DNA of 64,000 bases. Origin: Halopseudomonas xiamenensis (GTDB lineage Bacteria > Pseudomonadota > Gammaproteobacteria > Pseudomonadales > Pseudomonadaceae). Under the pieces are notes generated by a model. That model was not told where the DNA came from and made no database searches. It saw only the letters and a list, made by a program, of their open reading frames with translations. The DNA is taken from positions 72,157-136,156 of the forward strand of contig NZ_JACLGO010000010.1 in the NCBI RefSeq assembly GCF_014219065.1, in the 5' to 3' direction. Both the position numbers and the translations under genes were made by a program. Below are positions 1-8,140 of this stretch, in pieces (positions within the stretch are counted from its first letter, which is position 1; each line of letters opens with the position of its first letter).

Positions 1-1482
1 GGTGAAACCAGCACGATCACCATCACCTTCAGTGAGGCGGTGACCGGTCTGGATCTGGCCGACTTCAGTGTTGCCAACGGCGTTCTCAGCGGACTCAGCT
101 CCAGTGATGGCGGTATCATCTGGACCGCGACCCTGACGCCGGACGCCAATATCGAAGACACCAGCAACCTGATCACCCTGGACAATACCGGCTATACCGA
201 TACCGCCGGTAATACCGGCAGCGGCACCACCGACTCCAACAGCTACGCCATCGATACCCAGCGTCCGACGGCCAGTATCGTGGTCAGCGATACCGCACTG
301 GCGGCTGGCGAAACTGCCACGGTGACCATCACCTTTAGTGAGGCGGTGACTGGACTGCTCACGGCGGATTTCAGCGTTGCCAACGGTAGCCTTAGCGGAC
401 TCAGCTCCAGCGATGGCGGTATTACCTGGACGGCAACCTTGACGCCCAGCGCCAACGTCGAGAATGCAGCGAATCTGATCACGTTGAACAACGCCGGGTA
501 TATCGATGCGGCGGGCAACACCGGCACTGGCACCACCGACTCCAATAACTATGCTATCGATACCCAGCGTCCGACCGCCAGCATCGTGGTGAGCGATACT
601 GCATTGGTGGCTGGTGAAACCGCTACGGTCACCATCACCTTCAGTGAGGCGGTCACCGGACTGACCACGGCGGACTTCAGCGTTGCCAACGGTAGCCTCA
701 GCGGACTCTTCTCCAGTGATGGCGGTGTCACCTGGAGCGCGACACTGACACCGGACGCCAATATCGAAGACACCAGCAACCTGATCATCCTGGACAACAC
801 CGGCTATACCGATACCGCCGGCAATACCGGCACTGGCACCACCGACTCCAATAACTACGCCATCGATACCCTGCGTCCGACCGCCAGCATCGTGGTGAGT
901 GATACCGCCCTGTCGATCGGCGACACCGCCACGGTCACCATCACCTTCAGCGAGGCGGTCAGCGGACTGGACGTAGCTGACTTTACCATCGCCAATGGCA
1001 CATTGAGCGGGTTGACCTCGGCAGATGGAGGCATTACCTGGACCGCGACACTGACACCGAATGCCAATGTCGAAGATACCGCTAACCTGATTACCCTGAA
1101 CAATGCTGCGGTGCAGGATGCCGCCGGTAATAGCGGCAGCGGCACCACCGACTCCAACAGCTACGCCATCGATACCCAACGTCCGACGGCCAGTATCGTG
1201 GTAAGTGATACCGCCTTGGCGGCAGGCGACACCGCCACGGTCACCATCACCTTCAGCGAGGCAGTCAGCGGGCTGGACATAGCAGACTTCACCGTCGCCA
1301 ACGGCACATTGAGCGGGTTGACCTCGGCAGACGGAGGGATTACCTGGACGGCCACGCTGACGCCGGACGCCAATATCGAAGACACCAGCAACCTCATTAC
1401 TCTGGACAATACCGGGGTGACCGACTTGGCGGGTAACGCCGGCAGCGGCACCACCGACTCCAACAACTATGTCATCGACACG
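1..1482 (+). repeat. 306-bp in-frame tandem repeats encoding Ig-like domains
   Basis: The junction CAGCGTCCGAC (with small variants) recurs at 259, 565, 871, 1177 and 1483, a period of exactly 306 bp or 102 codons. Units start at 259, 565, 871 and 1177, with a partial unit from base 1. Neighbouring units are very similar at the DNA level, which points to recent duplication or gene conversion and makes copy number prone to assembly collapse. Confidence 0.9.
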
Positions 1483-2679
1483 CAGATACCTACCGTCAAC
1501 AACGTAAGTGTCCCGCTCGCCGTACACTACAGTGCCGGCGACACATTGACCTTCGTGGTCAATACCAGTGAAGTGGTCATCATCGATGGCACACCGCGCC
1601 TGGTCCTGGATATTGGTGGCACCATGGTGTTCGCCGACTATGTGGCGGGCTCCGGCACCAATGCCCTGGTCTTCCAATACAGCGTGCAGGCCGGCCTCAA
1701 CGATGCCGATGGCATCGCCGTCAATGGCCTGGAGATAAACGGTGGCAGCCTGCATGACGTCAGCGGCAATGCCATGGATCTGACGTTGAACAATGTGGGC
1801 GACACCAGCGGGGTGATCGTGGATACCACAGCACCCAGTGTCAGCGCGATCGTCACCATGGACCCATCACCTACCAATGCGCGCACTGTGCGTTATACCG
1901 TGACCTTCAGCGAGGATGTGAGCGGTGTCGACCTGTCCGACTTCGGCCTGGTGACTACCGGCAACGTCATCGGCAACCTTGGTAATCTGGTGCAGATAGA
2001 TGGGCGTACCTACCAGGTGACCATCAATGATGTAGCCGGAAACGGAACCTTGGCGCTTGCATTGGCGGACAGCGGTACCTTGATTACTGATGCCGCTGGT
2101 AACGCCCTCACCAGTGGCCTGATCGGGCAGAGCTACATATTGGCAGCAAGCACAGGTGATCCCGAGTTTCGCGCCTATCCGCCGAGCCATAATGTCGATA
2201 CGCCGAGCGTATCCTTGCAGCCCGCGCTGCCAAGCGTGCCACCGCCCACCACGACCTCGCCATTGTTGCCACCACCACTATTCGAGGTGCCGACGCTGGG
2301 TAGCGGCATTCCCACACTGGGCAATATCTTCATCAACCAGAACCCACTGGCACCGAGTTATATCGCCCAGGTCTTCGCCAGTTCCAGTGATGTGGGCGGT
2401 GATGGCTCGGGCATCGGTTTCCTCGGCTTTGGTGGCGGCGACGGTGGGGTGTTCGGCTCCAGCAGTCTCTCCAGCCTCTTCGGCCAGGACGTACTGCAAG
2501 AGAGCGAGCAACTGGAAGTCTTCGATGGCAAGAAATGGGGTGCTGGCCATGACGGCGGCATTTTTGGCGCACCCACGCTGGGTCAACAGTTGAACGATCT
2601 GCGAGAGGGCGAACAGAGTCAGCTCCGAGAGTTGGCCCAGGCTCTGCAACAAATAGCGGCGGCTCAGTCGCCAAGCTGA
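1..2679 (+). CDS. Large Ig-like repeat surface protein, 3' part
   Basis: The reading frame is open from base 1, so the 5' end lies outside the window. The visible 892 residues begin with about five near-identical 102-residue bacterial Ig-like domains. Each contains the sequence TVTITFSEAV, a DFSVANG-like strand and an NLITLDNTG-like strand, and ends in AIDTQRPTASIVV. Two more divergent Ig-like domains follow, then a proline-rich linker (residues about 735-760), a glycine-rich stretch and a charged helical tail. The architecture fits a large secreted adhesin or biofilm protein. I see no RTX nonapeptides or LPXTG anchor in the visible part. The TolC-type gene 60 bp downstream suggests export by a type I system whose inner-membrane parts are not in the window. 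Confidence 0.8.
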   Translation, partial: GETSTITITFSEAVTGLDLADFSVANGVLSGLSSSDGGIIWTATLTPDANIEDTSNLITLDNTGYTDTAGNTGSGTTDSNSYAIDTQRPTASIVVSDTALAAGETATVTITFSEAVTGLLTADFSVANGSLSGLSSSDGGITWTATLTPSANVENAANLITLNNAGYIDAAGNTGTGTTDSNNYAIDTQRPTASIVVSDTALVAGETATVTITFSEAVTGLTTADFSVANGSLSGLFSSDGGVTWSATLTPDANIEDTSNLIILDNTGYTDTAGNTGTGTTDSNNYAIDTLRPTASIVVSDTALSIGDTATVTITFSEAVSGLDVADFTIANGTLSGLTSADGGITWTATLTPNANVEDTANLITLNNAAVQDAAGNSGSGTTDSNSYAIDTQRPTASIVVSDTALAAGDTATVTITFSEAVSGLDIADFTVANGTLSGLTSADGGITWTATLTPDANIEDTSNLITLDNTGVTDLAGNAGSGTTDSNNYVIDTQIPTVNNVSVPLAVHYSAGDTLTFVVNTSEVVIIDGTPRLVLDIGGTMVFADYVAGSGTNALVFQYSVQAGLNDADGIAVNGLEINGGSLHDVSGNAMDLTLNNVGDTSGVIVDTTAPSVSAIVTMDPSPTNARTVRYTVTFSEDVSGVDLSDFGLVTTGNVIGNLGNLVQIDGRTYQVTINDVAGNGTLALALADSGTLITDAAGNALTSGLIGQSYILAASTGDPEFRAYPPSHNVDTPSVSLQPALPSVPPPTTTSPLLPPPLFEVPTLGSGIPTLGNIFINQNPLAPSYIAQVFASSSDVGGDGSGIGFLGFGGGDGGVFGSSSLSSLFGQDVLQESEQLEVFDGKKWGAGHDGGIFGAPTLGQQLNDLREGEQSQLRELAQALQQIAAAQSPS

Positions 2680-2739
2680 CCCAACACATAACAACGAATA
2701 ACCAGTGAGTTGGTGCCGTAGCGAGGAGGCGGCCCAAGG

Positions 2740-4224
2740 ATGAAAAAGAGCCAAGCACTATTTGCGGTCAGTTTGCTGACCCTGACCATCAGCGGCTGCG
2801 CTGTAACCAGCCAGCCCATTGAGCGCAGTGTCAGCGAGCAGCGTGCGCAAAGCGATCTGCAAACCATGTTTGCCGATCAGGAATCGCTCAGCGCCCCGCT
2901 GACCCTGCACGAAGCCATGGCGCGTGCGGTGAAGTACAACCTCGAAGCGCGTCTTAAGGTAATGGAGGAGGCCATGGCCCAGCGCCAGGTCGACCTGGCC
3001 ACCTTCGATATGCTGCCGCGCATGGCTCTCTCGGCCGGGTATGCCGGACGCAGCAATGTCAGCGCCTCAAGCAGTCGAAGCGTGGAAACCGGCACCCAGT
3101 CGCTGGAACCATCTACCTCGCAGGATCGCGATCGCGGCGTTGCCGACCTGACCATGGTATGGAACGTGCTGGACTTTGGTGTCAGCTACGTCAGCGCCAA
3201 ACAGCAGGGTGACCAGCGCTTGATCGTTCAGGAACGTCGGCGCAAGGTGGTTCACACCATTGTTCAGGACGTGCGCTCCGCCTACTGGCGCGCAGTCGCC
3301 GCCGACCGTCTGCTGACGCAGATCGATAGCCTCATGGCGCGCGTCGCCCAGGCCCGTGACAACAGCCAGCGTCTCAGTGAACAGCGTATTGGCGATCCTA
3401 TTCAGGCATTGAGCTACCAGCGTGCCCTGATCGAAGCCACTCGCCAGTTGGAAGAGCAGCGGCGAGCACTATCGCTGGCCAAGACCGAACTGGCCACCTT
3501 GATCAATCTGCCCCTGGGCACCCAAGTGGAACTGGCTCCCGAGGAGGGCTATCAGGTACCGGAGCTCAAGGTCGAACTGAGTAGACTCGAGCAGGAAGCG
3601 TTGGCCAGCCGCCCCGAGCTGCGTGAGCAGGACTACCATGCCCGCATCAGCGCCGCAGAAACGCGCAAGGCCATGCTGCGCCTGCTGCCAGGCCTGGAAT
3701 TCTCGACCGGTGGACATTACGACAGCAACTCCTTTCTGGTTAACCAGAGCTGGGCCGACTACGGTGTGAAGGTCACCTGGAACCTGTTCAATGTTCTCTC
3801 GGCACCGGCTGCTATCGACGTGGCCAAAGCTGGGCAAGAGGTCGCGGATGCTCGTCGACAAGCCATGTCGATGGCAGTCCTTGCCCAGTTGCATGTGGCC
3901 AATGCCAATTTCCGTGAGGCCCAGCGCCAGTTCCAGACCAGCCAGCAACTGGCCGGCCTGGATGGGCAGATCGTTGAGCAGCTGCGTAACCGCTATCAGG
4001 CCCAAGGCATCGGGGAGCTGGAGTTGATCCAGGGAGAACTCAATACCCTGCAAGCCGATCTACGCCGCGATCTGGCTTATGCAGAACTGCGCAACAGCTA
4101 TGGGCAGCTTTTTGCCAGCGTTGGCCTCGACCCACTGCCGGAGAGTATCGCCTCCGACAGCGTGGCGGATATCGCGGCCGCTTTTGCCAGCCGGGAAGCA
4201 GAGTGGCAGGCCGGTCAGTTGTAA
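2740..4224 (+). CDS. TolC-family outer membrane efflux lipoprotein
   Basis: This 494-residue protein has a lipoprotein signal ending in ISGC (Cys about 20), so it should be lipidated and inserted in the outer membrane. Two repeated halves carry the long alpha-helical hairpins typical of TolC/OprM (residues about 55-270 and 290-460). An AGGAGG sequence lies upstream of the ATG. The family forms trimeric exit ducts for type I secretion or RND efflux. Lying 60 bp downstream of the Ig-repeat protein, it is probably the exit channel for that protein. No ABC transporter or membrane-fusion gene is visible beside it. Confidence 0.85.
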   Translation: MKKSQALFAVSLLTLTISGCAVTSQPIERSVSEQRAQSDLQTMFADQESLSAPLTLHEAMARAVKYNLEARLKVMEEAMAQRQVDLATFDMLPRMALSAGYAGRSNVSASSSRSVETGTQSLEPSTSQDRDRGVADLTMVWNVLDFGVSYVSAKQQGDQRLIVQERRRKVVHTIVQDVRSAYWRAVAADRLLTQIDSLMARVAQARDNSQRLSEQRIGDPIQALSYQRALIEATRQLEEQRRALSLAKTELATLINLPLGTQVELAPEEGYQVPELKVELSRLEQEALASRPELREQDYHARISAAETRKAMLRLLPGLEFSTGGHYDSNSFLVNQSWADYGVKVTWNLFNVLSAPAAIDVAKAGQEVADARRQAMSMAVLAQLHVANANFREAQRQFQTSQQLAGLDGQIVEQLRNRYQAQGIGELELIQGELNTLQADLRRDLAYAELRNSYGQLFASVGLDPLPESIASDSVADIAAAFASREAEWQAGQL

Positions 4225-4527
4225 TTTTCGCATGAGACTGGCGATCCGGTAGTTGAGCAGCCCATGTCGTTGCAGACGGTGTGGGCTGTGAGGTGTCCGC
4301 GCCTGACTGACCTCTATCAGCAGGGCTTGCTGGTCTCGTAAGCGCTGCGGCTATGGGGTGTAGCGCGCCTGCAGGCCATGCGGGAGTGCAGAGGCCCGTC
4401 GTCGAGTCGAGCGCGACCCGGTCCAGCGCGACCCGGTCCGATCGCGGCCCTAGGCGCTCGACAACCCAAGGGGGCGCTGTGTCTGCATCATCTCGATCGA
4501 TATCCGGATCATCCTGTCCGGGTTTCC
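4225..4527. other. Non-coding gap after the TolC-like gene
   Basis: I see no convincing gene here. The only notable structure is a 15-bp perfect tandem duplication, AGCGCGACCCGGTCC, at 4410-4424 and 4425-4439. There is no clear T-tailed terminator after the TolC-like gene. The downstream part of the intergenic region (4528-4713) holds the regulatory elements of the catabolic island and is annotated separately. Confidence 0.5.
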
Positions 4528-4557
4528 TATTGCACTGAACGATTTCATATTGCACTG
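4528..4557 (+). promoter_or_regulatory. Candidate activator site: 20-bp-spaced direct repeats
   Basis: TATTGCACTG occurs twice, at 4528-4537 and 4548-4557, exactly two helical turns apart, with GATTTCA between. The right half (TTTCATATTGCA) is nearly the same as half of the 17-bp inverted repeat at 10297-10336. It lies about 80-100 bp upstream of the sigma-54 -24 element at 4633, the usual place for an enhancer-binding protein. The PrpR-type activator encoded at 26026 is the obvious candidate. Confidence 0.55.
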
Positions 4558-4631
4558 CTCGCTGAGTTGTCCTGCCAGATCCCTACCACCAGAACCACAC
4601 GCTTCAAGGGCTGGAGCGATTTGTCCAGACT

Positions 4632-4647
4632 TGGCCGCCATATTGCA
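4632..4647 (+). promoter_or_regulatory. Sigma-54 promoter of the first catabolic operon
   Basis: TTGGC, N8, TTGCA: GG at 4633-4634 and GC at 4645-4646 are separated by exactly 10 bases, as the -24/-12 sigma-54 consensus requires. Transcription would start near 4658, about 55 bp before the racemase-like gene. Related upstream elements and a sigma-54 activator gene in the same island support the call. Confidence 0.65.
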
Positions 4648-4658
4648 TCGCCTTCGAC

Positions 4659-4669
4659 AACAACAATAA
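4659..4669 (+). promoter_or_regulatory. Crc/Hfq-type A-rich leader motif
   Basis: Two overlapping AANAANAA motifs (AACAACAA at 4659-4666, AACAATAA at 4662-4669) sit at the predicted 5' end of the mRNA. In Pseudomonas, Hfq with Crc binds such motifs near translation starts of catabolic genes to repress them when preferred carbon is present. This is the first of seven such sites in the island. Confidence 0.5.
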
Positions 4670-4713
4670 AGGGCGTACGGCCAGACAAGCCATGGCGCCA
4701 GGAAGGAGACATC

Positions 4714-5460
4714 ATGACGTATCGTATCAAGGTCATTATTCCGATCCCCATGGATCAGGCCGGTGCCATGAATCGTGCCTCGCAGCTACCCGACAGTCTT
4801 ATCCTGCCGGGCTTTCATCCGGAGTTCGTGCCCGTGGCCAGGGGTGCCTCCCTGGCTGACAGTGCCTATGACGTGTTATTGATGGACTTTTCGGTGGTCG
4901 AGGCTGGCATCCGTGCCCAGGAAGAGGGCTACAGCGCCGTCTGTATCGACACGGTAAGCGACTCCGGGCTGGCGGCCCTGCGTTCCCGTCTGGATATCCC
5001 GGTGATTGCCCCCGGCATGTCGGCCTTCTACATGGCCTGCATGCTGGGCAAGAAGTTCAGCGTCATCACCATGTGGGACGAGTGGTTCCCCCTGTATGAG
5101 AAAACCCTGACTGAATACCGCTTGTGGGATCGTGTGGCCTCGCTGCGTTCGATCAAGACCCGCCCCGATCTCAAGGAGCTGCTGGGCGGCAAGGAAGATA
5201 TCGTGTTCGCCAAGCTGGAGGCCGAAGCGCGCAAGGCCATGGAAGAAGACGGCGCTGACGTCATCGTCCTCGGCTCGACCACCATGCACCAATCCCATGC
5301 CTATCTGAGCGAGCACCTGCCGATTCCGGTAATCAATCCCGGGCAGGTCTCCTACAAGCTGTGCGAACTGATGCTCAGCCTGGGGCTGAGCCAGAGCCGC
5401 AAGGCCTATCCCGCACCGGAAAACCCCAACGATGCGGCCTACCACGCCTTTGTTGACTGA
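4714..5460 (+). CDS. Asp/Glu/hydantoin racemase-superfamily protein lacking both catalytic cysteines
   Basis: This 248-residue protein has the racemase-superfamily fold signature: DIPVIAPGMSAF after the first active-site loop, a KFSVIT segment, and a second loop DVIVLGSTTM. The ATG at 4714 follows GGAAGGAG at 4701. In hydantoin and glutamate racemases the two catalytic residues are cysteines (loop ..IAC..DPGL and ..LGCAGM). Here the aligned positions are Thr (CIDTVSDSGL) and Ser (LGSTTM). The superfamily also contains maleate isomerase and arylmalonate decarboxylase, so a reaction other than two-base racemisation is likely. It is first in an operon with two flavin reductases. The substrate is unknown; a role on a diacid or cyclic imide intermediate is inferred. 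Confidence 0.75.
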   Translation: MTYRIKVIIPIPMDQAGAMNRASQLPDSLILPGFHPEFVPVARGASLADSAYDVLLMDFSVVEAGIRAQEEGYSAVCIDTVSDSGLAALRSRLDIPVIAPGMSAFYMACMLGKKFSVITMWDEWFPLYEKTLTEYRLWDRVASLRSIKTRPDLKELLGGKEDIVFAKLEAEARKAMEEDGADVIVLGSTTMHQSHAYLSEHLPIPVINPGQVSYKLCELMLSLGLSQSRKAYPAPENPNDAAYHAFVD

Positions 5461-5461
5461 C

Positions 5462-5469
5462 AATAACAA
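5462..5469 (+). promoter_or_regulatory. Crc/Hfq-type A-rich motif before the NTF2-like gene
   Basis: AATAACAA fits AANAANAA. It lies 14 bp before the ATG at 5483 and just upstream of the CAGGAG ribosome binding site, a place where Hfq/Crc binding would block translation. Confidence 0.4.
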
Positions 5470-5482
5470 TCAGGAGAGTGAC

Positions 5483-5872
5483 ATGACTCGTTTGACCCGT
5501 GAACAACTGACCGACCTGGCCATCAACTCGTACTTCGGCAATGTCGACAAGAAGAACATGCAGCAGGTGTTGGATTGCTGTCATGAAGACGTGCAGTTCA
5601 CCATCCAGACCGACAACCTTACCCATAGCGGTCAGTCGGGTGTGCGCAAGATGTTCGATAACCTGTTTTCCGGTTATGAGGAAATCTGGCATGGCGACTT
5701 CGAGGTGGCTGCCGATGAAGTCACGCAAACCGTCTGCGCCCGCTTCAACGTCTACCTGAAGGATCACCAGGGCAATGAGAACCGCCTGCGCAACTGCAAC
5801 TTCTGGTATGTCGAGGATGGCAAGTTTCGCCGGGTATTCGTGTTCATGAGTGGGGAGAACGTATTGCGCTGA
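5483..5872 (+). CDS. NTF2-like / SnoaL-type protein
   Basis: This 129-residue protein starts at ATG 5483 after CAGGAG. Length and pattern (an N-terminal helix, then Y-FGNVDKKN, then alternating beta strands ending in KFRRVFVFMS) match the NTF2-like superfamily of SnoaL/ketosteroid-isomerase folds. Members are small cone-shaped enzymes or binding proteins for hydrophobic ring compounds. It is 22 bp downstream of the racemase-like gene and 95 bp upstream of the first flavin reductase, so it belongs to the same operon. No catalytic residue can be assigned with confidence. A role in isomerising or binding the pathway substrate is an inference. Confidence 0.7.
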   Translation: MTRLTREQLTDLAINSYFGNVDKKNMQQVLDCCHEDVQFTIQTDNLTHSGQSGVRKMFDNLFSGYEEIWHGDFEVAADEVTQTVCARFNVYLKDHQGNENRLRNCNFWYVEDGKFRRVFVFMSGENVLR

Positions 5873-5944
5873 CGCCCTCAAGGCAACGGGCTGCCCGGCC
5901 AATCCTTGATTTCCCCGGGCTGGGCGGCCCTCTTCCTGAAATAC

Positions 5945-5952
5945 AACAATAA
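5945..5952 (+). promoter_or_regulatory. Crc/Hfq-type A-rich motif before the first flavin reductase
   Basis: AACAATAA, an exact AANAANAA match, is followed by further A residues and lies 16 bp before the ATG at 5968, beside the ribosome binding site. Confidence 0.45.
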
Positions 5953-5967
5953 AAAGGATGAGGCAGG

Positions 5968-8085
5968 ATGAACCAACCCAAACAGCCTGGGGAGCTACGC
6001 TACCCTTCGCTCTTTACGCCGCTGAAGATCGGCAATATCACCATCCGCAACCGCCTGATGCAGACCGCCCACGCCAAGGGCTTCGCCTCGGCGGATGGCC
6101 TGACCAACGATCGTGATATCCATTACCAGGCCGAGCGCGCCAAGGGCGGCATCGGTCTGATCGTGACCGGTGCACGTCATGTCCATCCCCAGTCCACCGG
6201 GCCGAACCGCTCGCTGGCGCGGGGTAATCGTCACGAGATGATCGAACGCGATGCGGAAATGGTACGGGCCGTACACAGCTTCGGTGGGCGGATTTTCGCT
6301 CAGCTGATCCATTTCGGCCCGCAGGGGCGCAGCGGTGCGCTGGATGATTATCGCGTGCTGGTGGGGCCGTCCACCATGAAGTCCCCGGCATACAACGAGT
6401 GGGCCAGGGAAATCACCAAGGCCGAGATGGACGAGGTCTCGGATCATTTTGCCCTGGCTGCCTGCAATGCCAGGGCGGCCGGCTTCGATGGCGTCGAGCT
6501 GCACTATTCGCACGGCTATCTGCATCAGCAATTTCTGTCGTTCGTCTACAACAAGCGTACCGATGAGTACGGCGGCAGCCTGGACAATATCGTGCGTTTC
6601 CCGATCGAGACCATGCAGCGGGTGCGCGACGCGGTAGGGCCTGATTTCGTGGTTGGCATCCGGGTCTCGCTGGATGAATGCACGGTGGACGGCATGCACG
6701 CCGACACCGCGATCCAGATGACCCGCAAGATGGTCGAAACCGGGCTGATCGATTATGTCAGTGCCACCGCCGGTACCTACGCCGCGCATGCCGACCAGAT
6801 TCCGCCTGGCGACTATCCGGAGAACTGGCTGGTAGAGGATGGCGCCCGGCTGCGCGCCGCGCTGCGTGAGATCAGCGATATTCCGGTGTTCATCGTTGGT
6901 CATATCGTCGATCCGGACAAAGCTGAGGCGCTGGTCGCCGAAGGGGCCACCGATATGGTCGCCATGACCCGCAGCCAGATCGCCGATCCGCAGTTCTGCA
7001 ACAAACTGCTCGAAGGGCGCGAGGACGAGATTACCCACTGCATCCGTTGCAACCAGGCCTGCATCGCCCGGTTGATGGCGGGCAACGCCATCTCCTGCGT
7101 GGTCAATCCCGCCGCGGGACGCGAACAGCGCTTCGGACTGCATACCCTGCAGGCCGCCGGGCAGCCGGGGAGTTGGCTGGTGGTCGGCGGTGGCCCGGCG
7201 GGCATGAAGGCGGCACTGACCCTGCGCCAGCGAGGGCACCAGGTCACCCTGGTGGAGCGTGCTGCGCAGCTGGGCGGGCAGACGCTGCTGGCGGCGCAGC
7301 TACCGCGCCGGCAGAAGTTCGGCTTCATCGCCCGCGACCTGGAGCGCCAGTTGCGTAAGGCCGGGGTGGAGATCTGCCTGAATACCGCCATGGACGCCGA
7401 GGCCATCATCGGTGCCGGCGCCGATGGCGTGATCCTGGCGACGGGCTCGATCCCCCTGAAGACCGCATTCACCTCCACCCGGCCTGCGCTGGACCGGGTG
7501 CCGGGTACCGAGCAGGACAATGTGCACAGTGTCATCGAGGCATTGCAGGCGCCGGAGCGGCTCGGCAAGCGGGTGGTGCTGTTCGATGAGGATGGTGGCC
7601 GCTATGCCCTGGGCACCGCGGAGTTCCTGCTGGACCGCGGGCATGAGGTGCACTTGGTCAGCCGCTTCACCGCGTTGGCTCCCAACCTGGCGTTGACCCT
7701 GGATCTGCCGGTGAACTACCGGCATGTGTTCGCCAAGGGCCTGCGCTACACCCTCAACAGCTGGGTGCGGCGTATCGACGGCGGGCGTGCCCAGTTGCTC
7801 AACCTGTTCACCGACGAGGACAGCGAGCTGCTGGAAGCTGACAGCTTCATCATCGCCGCCGGACATCAGCCGGATGATGCGCTCTACCGCCAATTGCAAG
7901 GTCGGATCGAGCGACTGTATTGCATCGGCGATGCCAACCTGCCGCGTCCACTGCAGGACAGCCTGTACGAGGGCATGCTGGCTGGCCGCGAGCTGCTGGA
8001 TGACCCGGCGCGCTTCATCGAGCAGGGCGAGCTGGAGGGCTTCGGTGCCGACTGGCATACCGCCATGGGCGCTACTGGCAGTTGA
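5968..8085 (+). CDS. FMN/4Fe-4S/FAD old-yellow-enzyme reductase (2,4-dienoyl-CoA reductase type), copy 1
   Basis: This 705-residue protein has the three-part architecture of FadH and trimethylamine-dehydrogenase relatives. An FMN TIM barrel (about 1-330) contains AKGGIGLIVTG and the HGYLHQQFLS segment, with Tyr at the FadH active-site position. A 4Fe-4S motif CIRCNQAC...C follows at about 352-370, then an NAD(P)/FAD Rossmann module opening with VVGGGPAGMKAA at about 403. Such enzymes reduce conjugated C=C bonds or oxidatively demethylate amines. A second copy follows at 8141. The operon context suggests ring or side-chain double-bond reduction of the substrate. FadH itself is unlikely because no beta-oxidation genes are nearby. 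Confidence 0.8.
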   Translation: MNQPKQPGELRYPSLFTPLKIGNITIRNRLMQTAHAKGFASADGLTNDRDIHYQAERAKGGIGLIVTGARHVHPQSTGPNRSLARGNRHEMIERDAEMVRAVHSFGGRIFAQLIHFGPQGRSGALDDYRVLVGPSTMKSPAYNEWAREITKAEMDEVSDHFALAACNARAAGFDGVELHYSHGYLHQQFLSFVYNKRTDEYGGSLDNIVRFPIETMQRVRDAVGPDFVVGIRVSLDECTVDGMHADTAIQMTRKMVETGLIDYVSATAGTYAAHADQIPPGDYPENWLVEDGARLRAALREISDIPVFIVGHIVDPDKAEALVAEGATDMVAMTRSQIADPQFCNKLLEGREDEITHCIRCNQACIARLMAGNAISCVVNPAAGREQRFGLHTLQAAGQPGSWLVVGGGPAGMKAALTLRQRGHQVTLVERAAQLGGQTLLAAQLPRRQKFGFIARDLERQLRKAGVEICLNTAMDAEAIIGAGADGVILATGSIPLKTAFTSTRPALDRVPGTEQDNVHSVIEALQAPERLGKRVVLFDEDGGRYALGTAEFLLDRGHEVHLVSRFTALAPNLALTLDLPVNYRHVFAKGLRYTLNSWVRRIDGGRAQLLNLFTDEDSELLEADSFIIAAGHQPDDALYRQLQGRIERLYCIGDANLPRPLQDSLYEGMLAGRELLDDPARFIEQGELEGFGADWHTAMGATGS

Positions 8086-8140
8086 ACAAGCATAACGATA
8101 AGGGGCCGGCGTCGGTGCGCCGAGCCCGGAGGAAGACCTG

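Noticed and set aside
4410-4439. 15-bp tandem duplication as a regulatory or attachment site
   Set aside because: It has no symmetry, no promoter link and no integrase or tRNA nearby; it is likely simple slippage.
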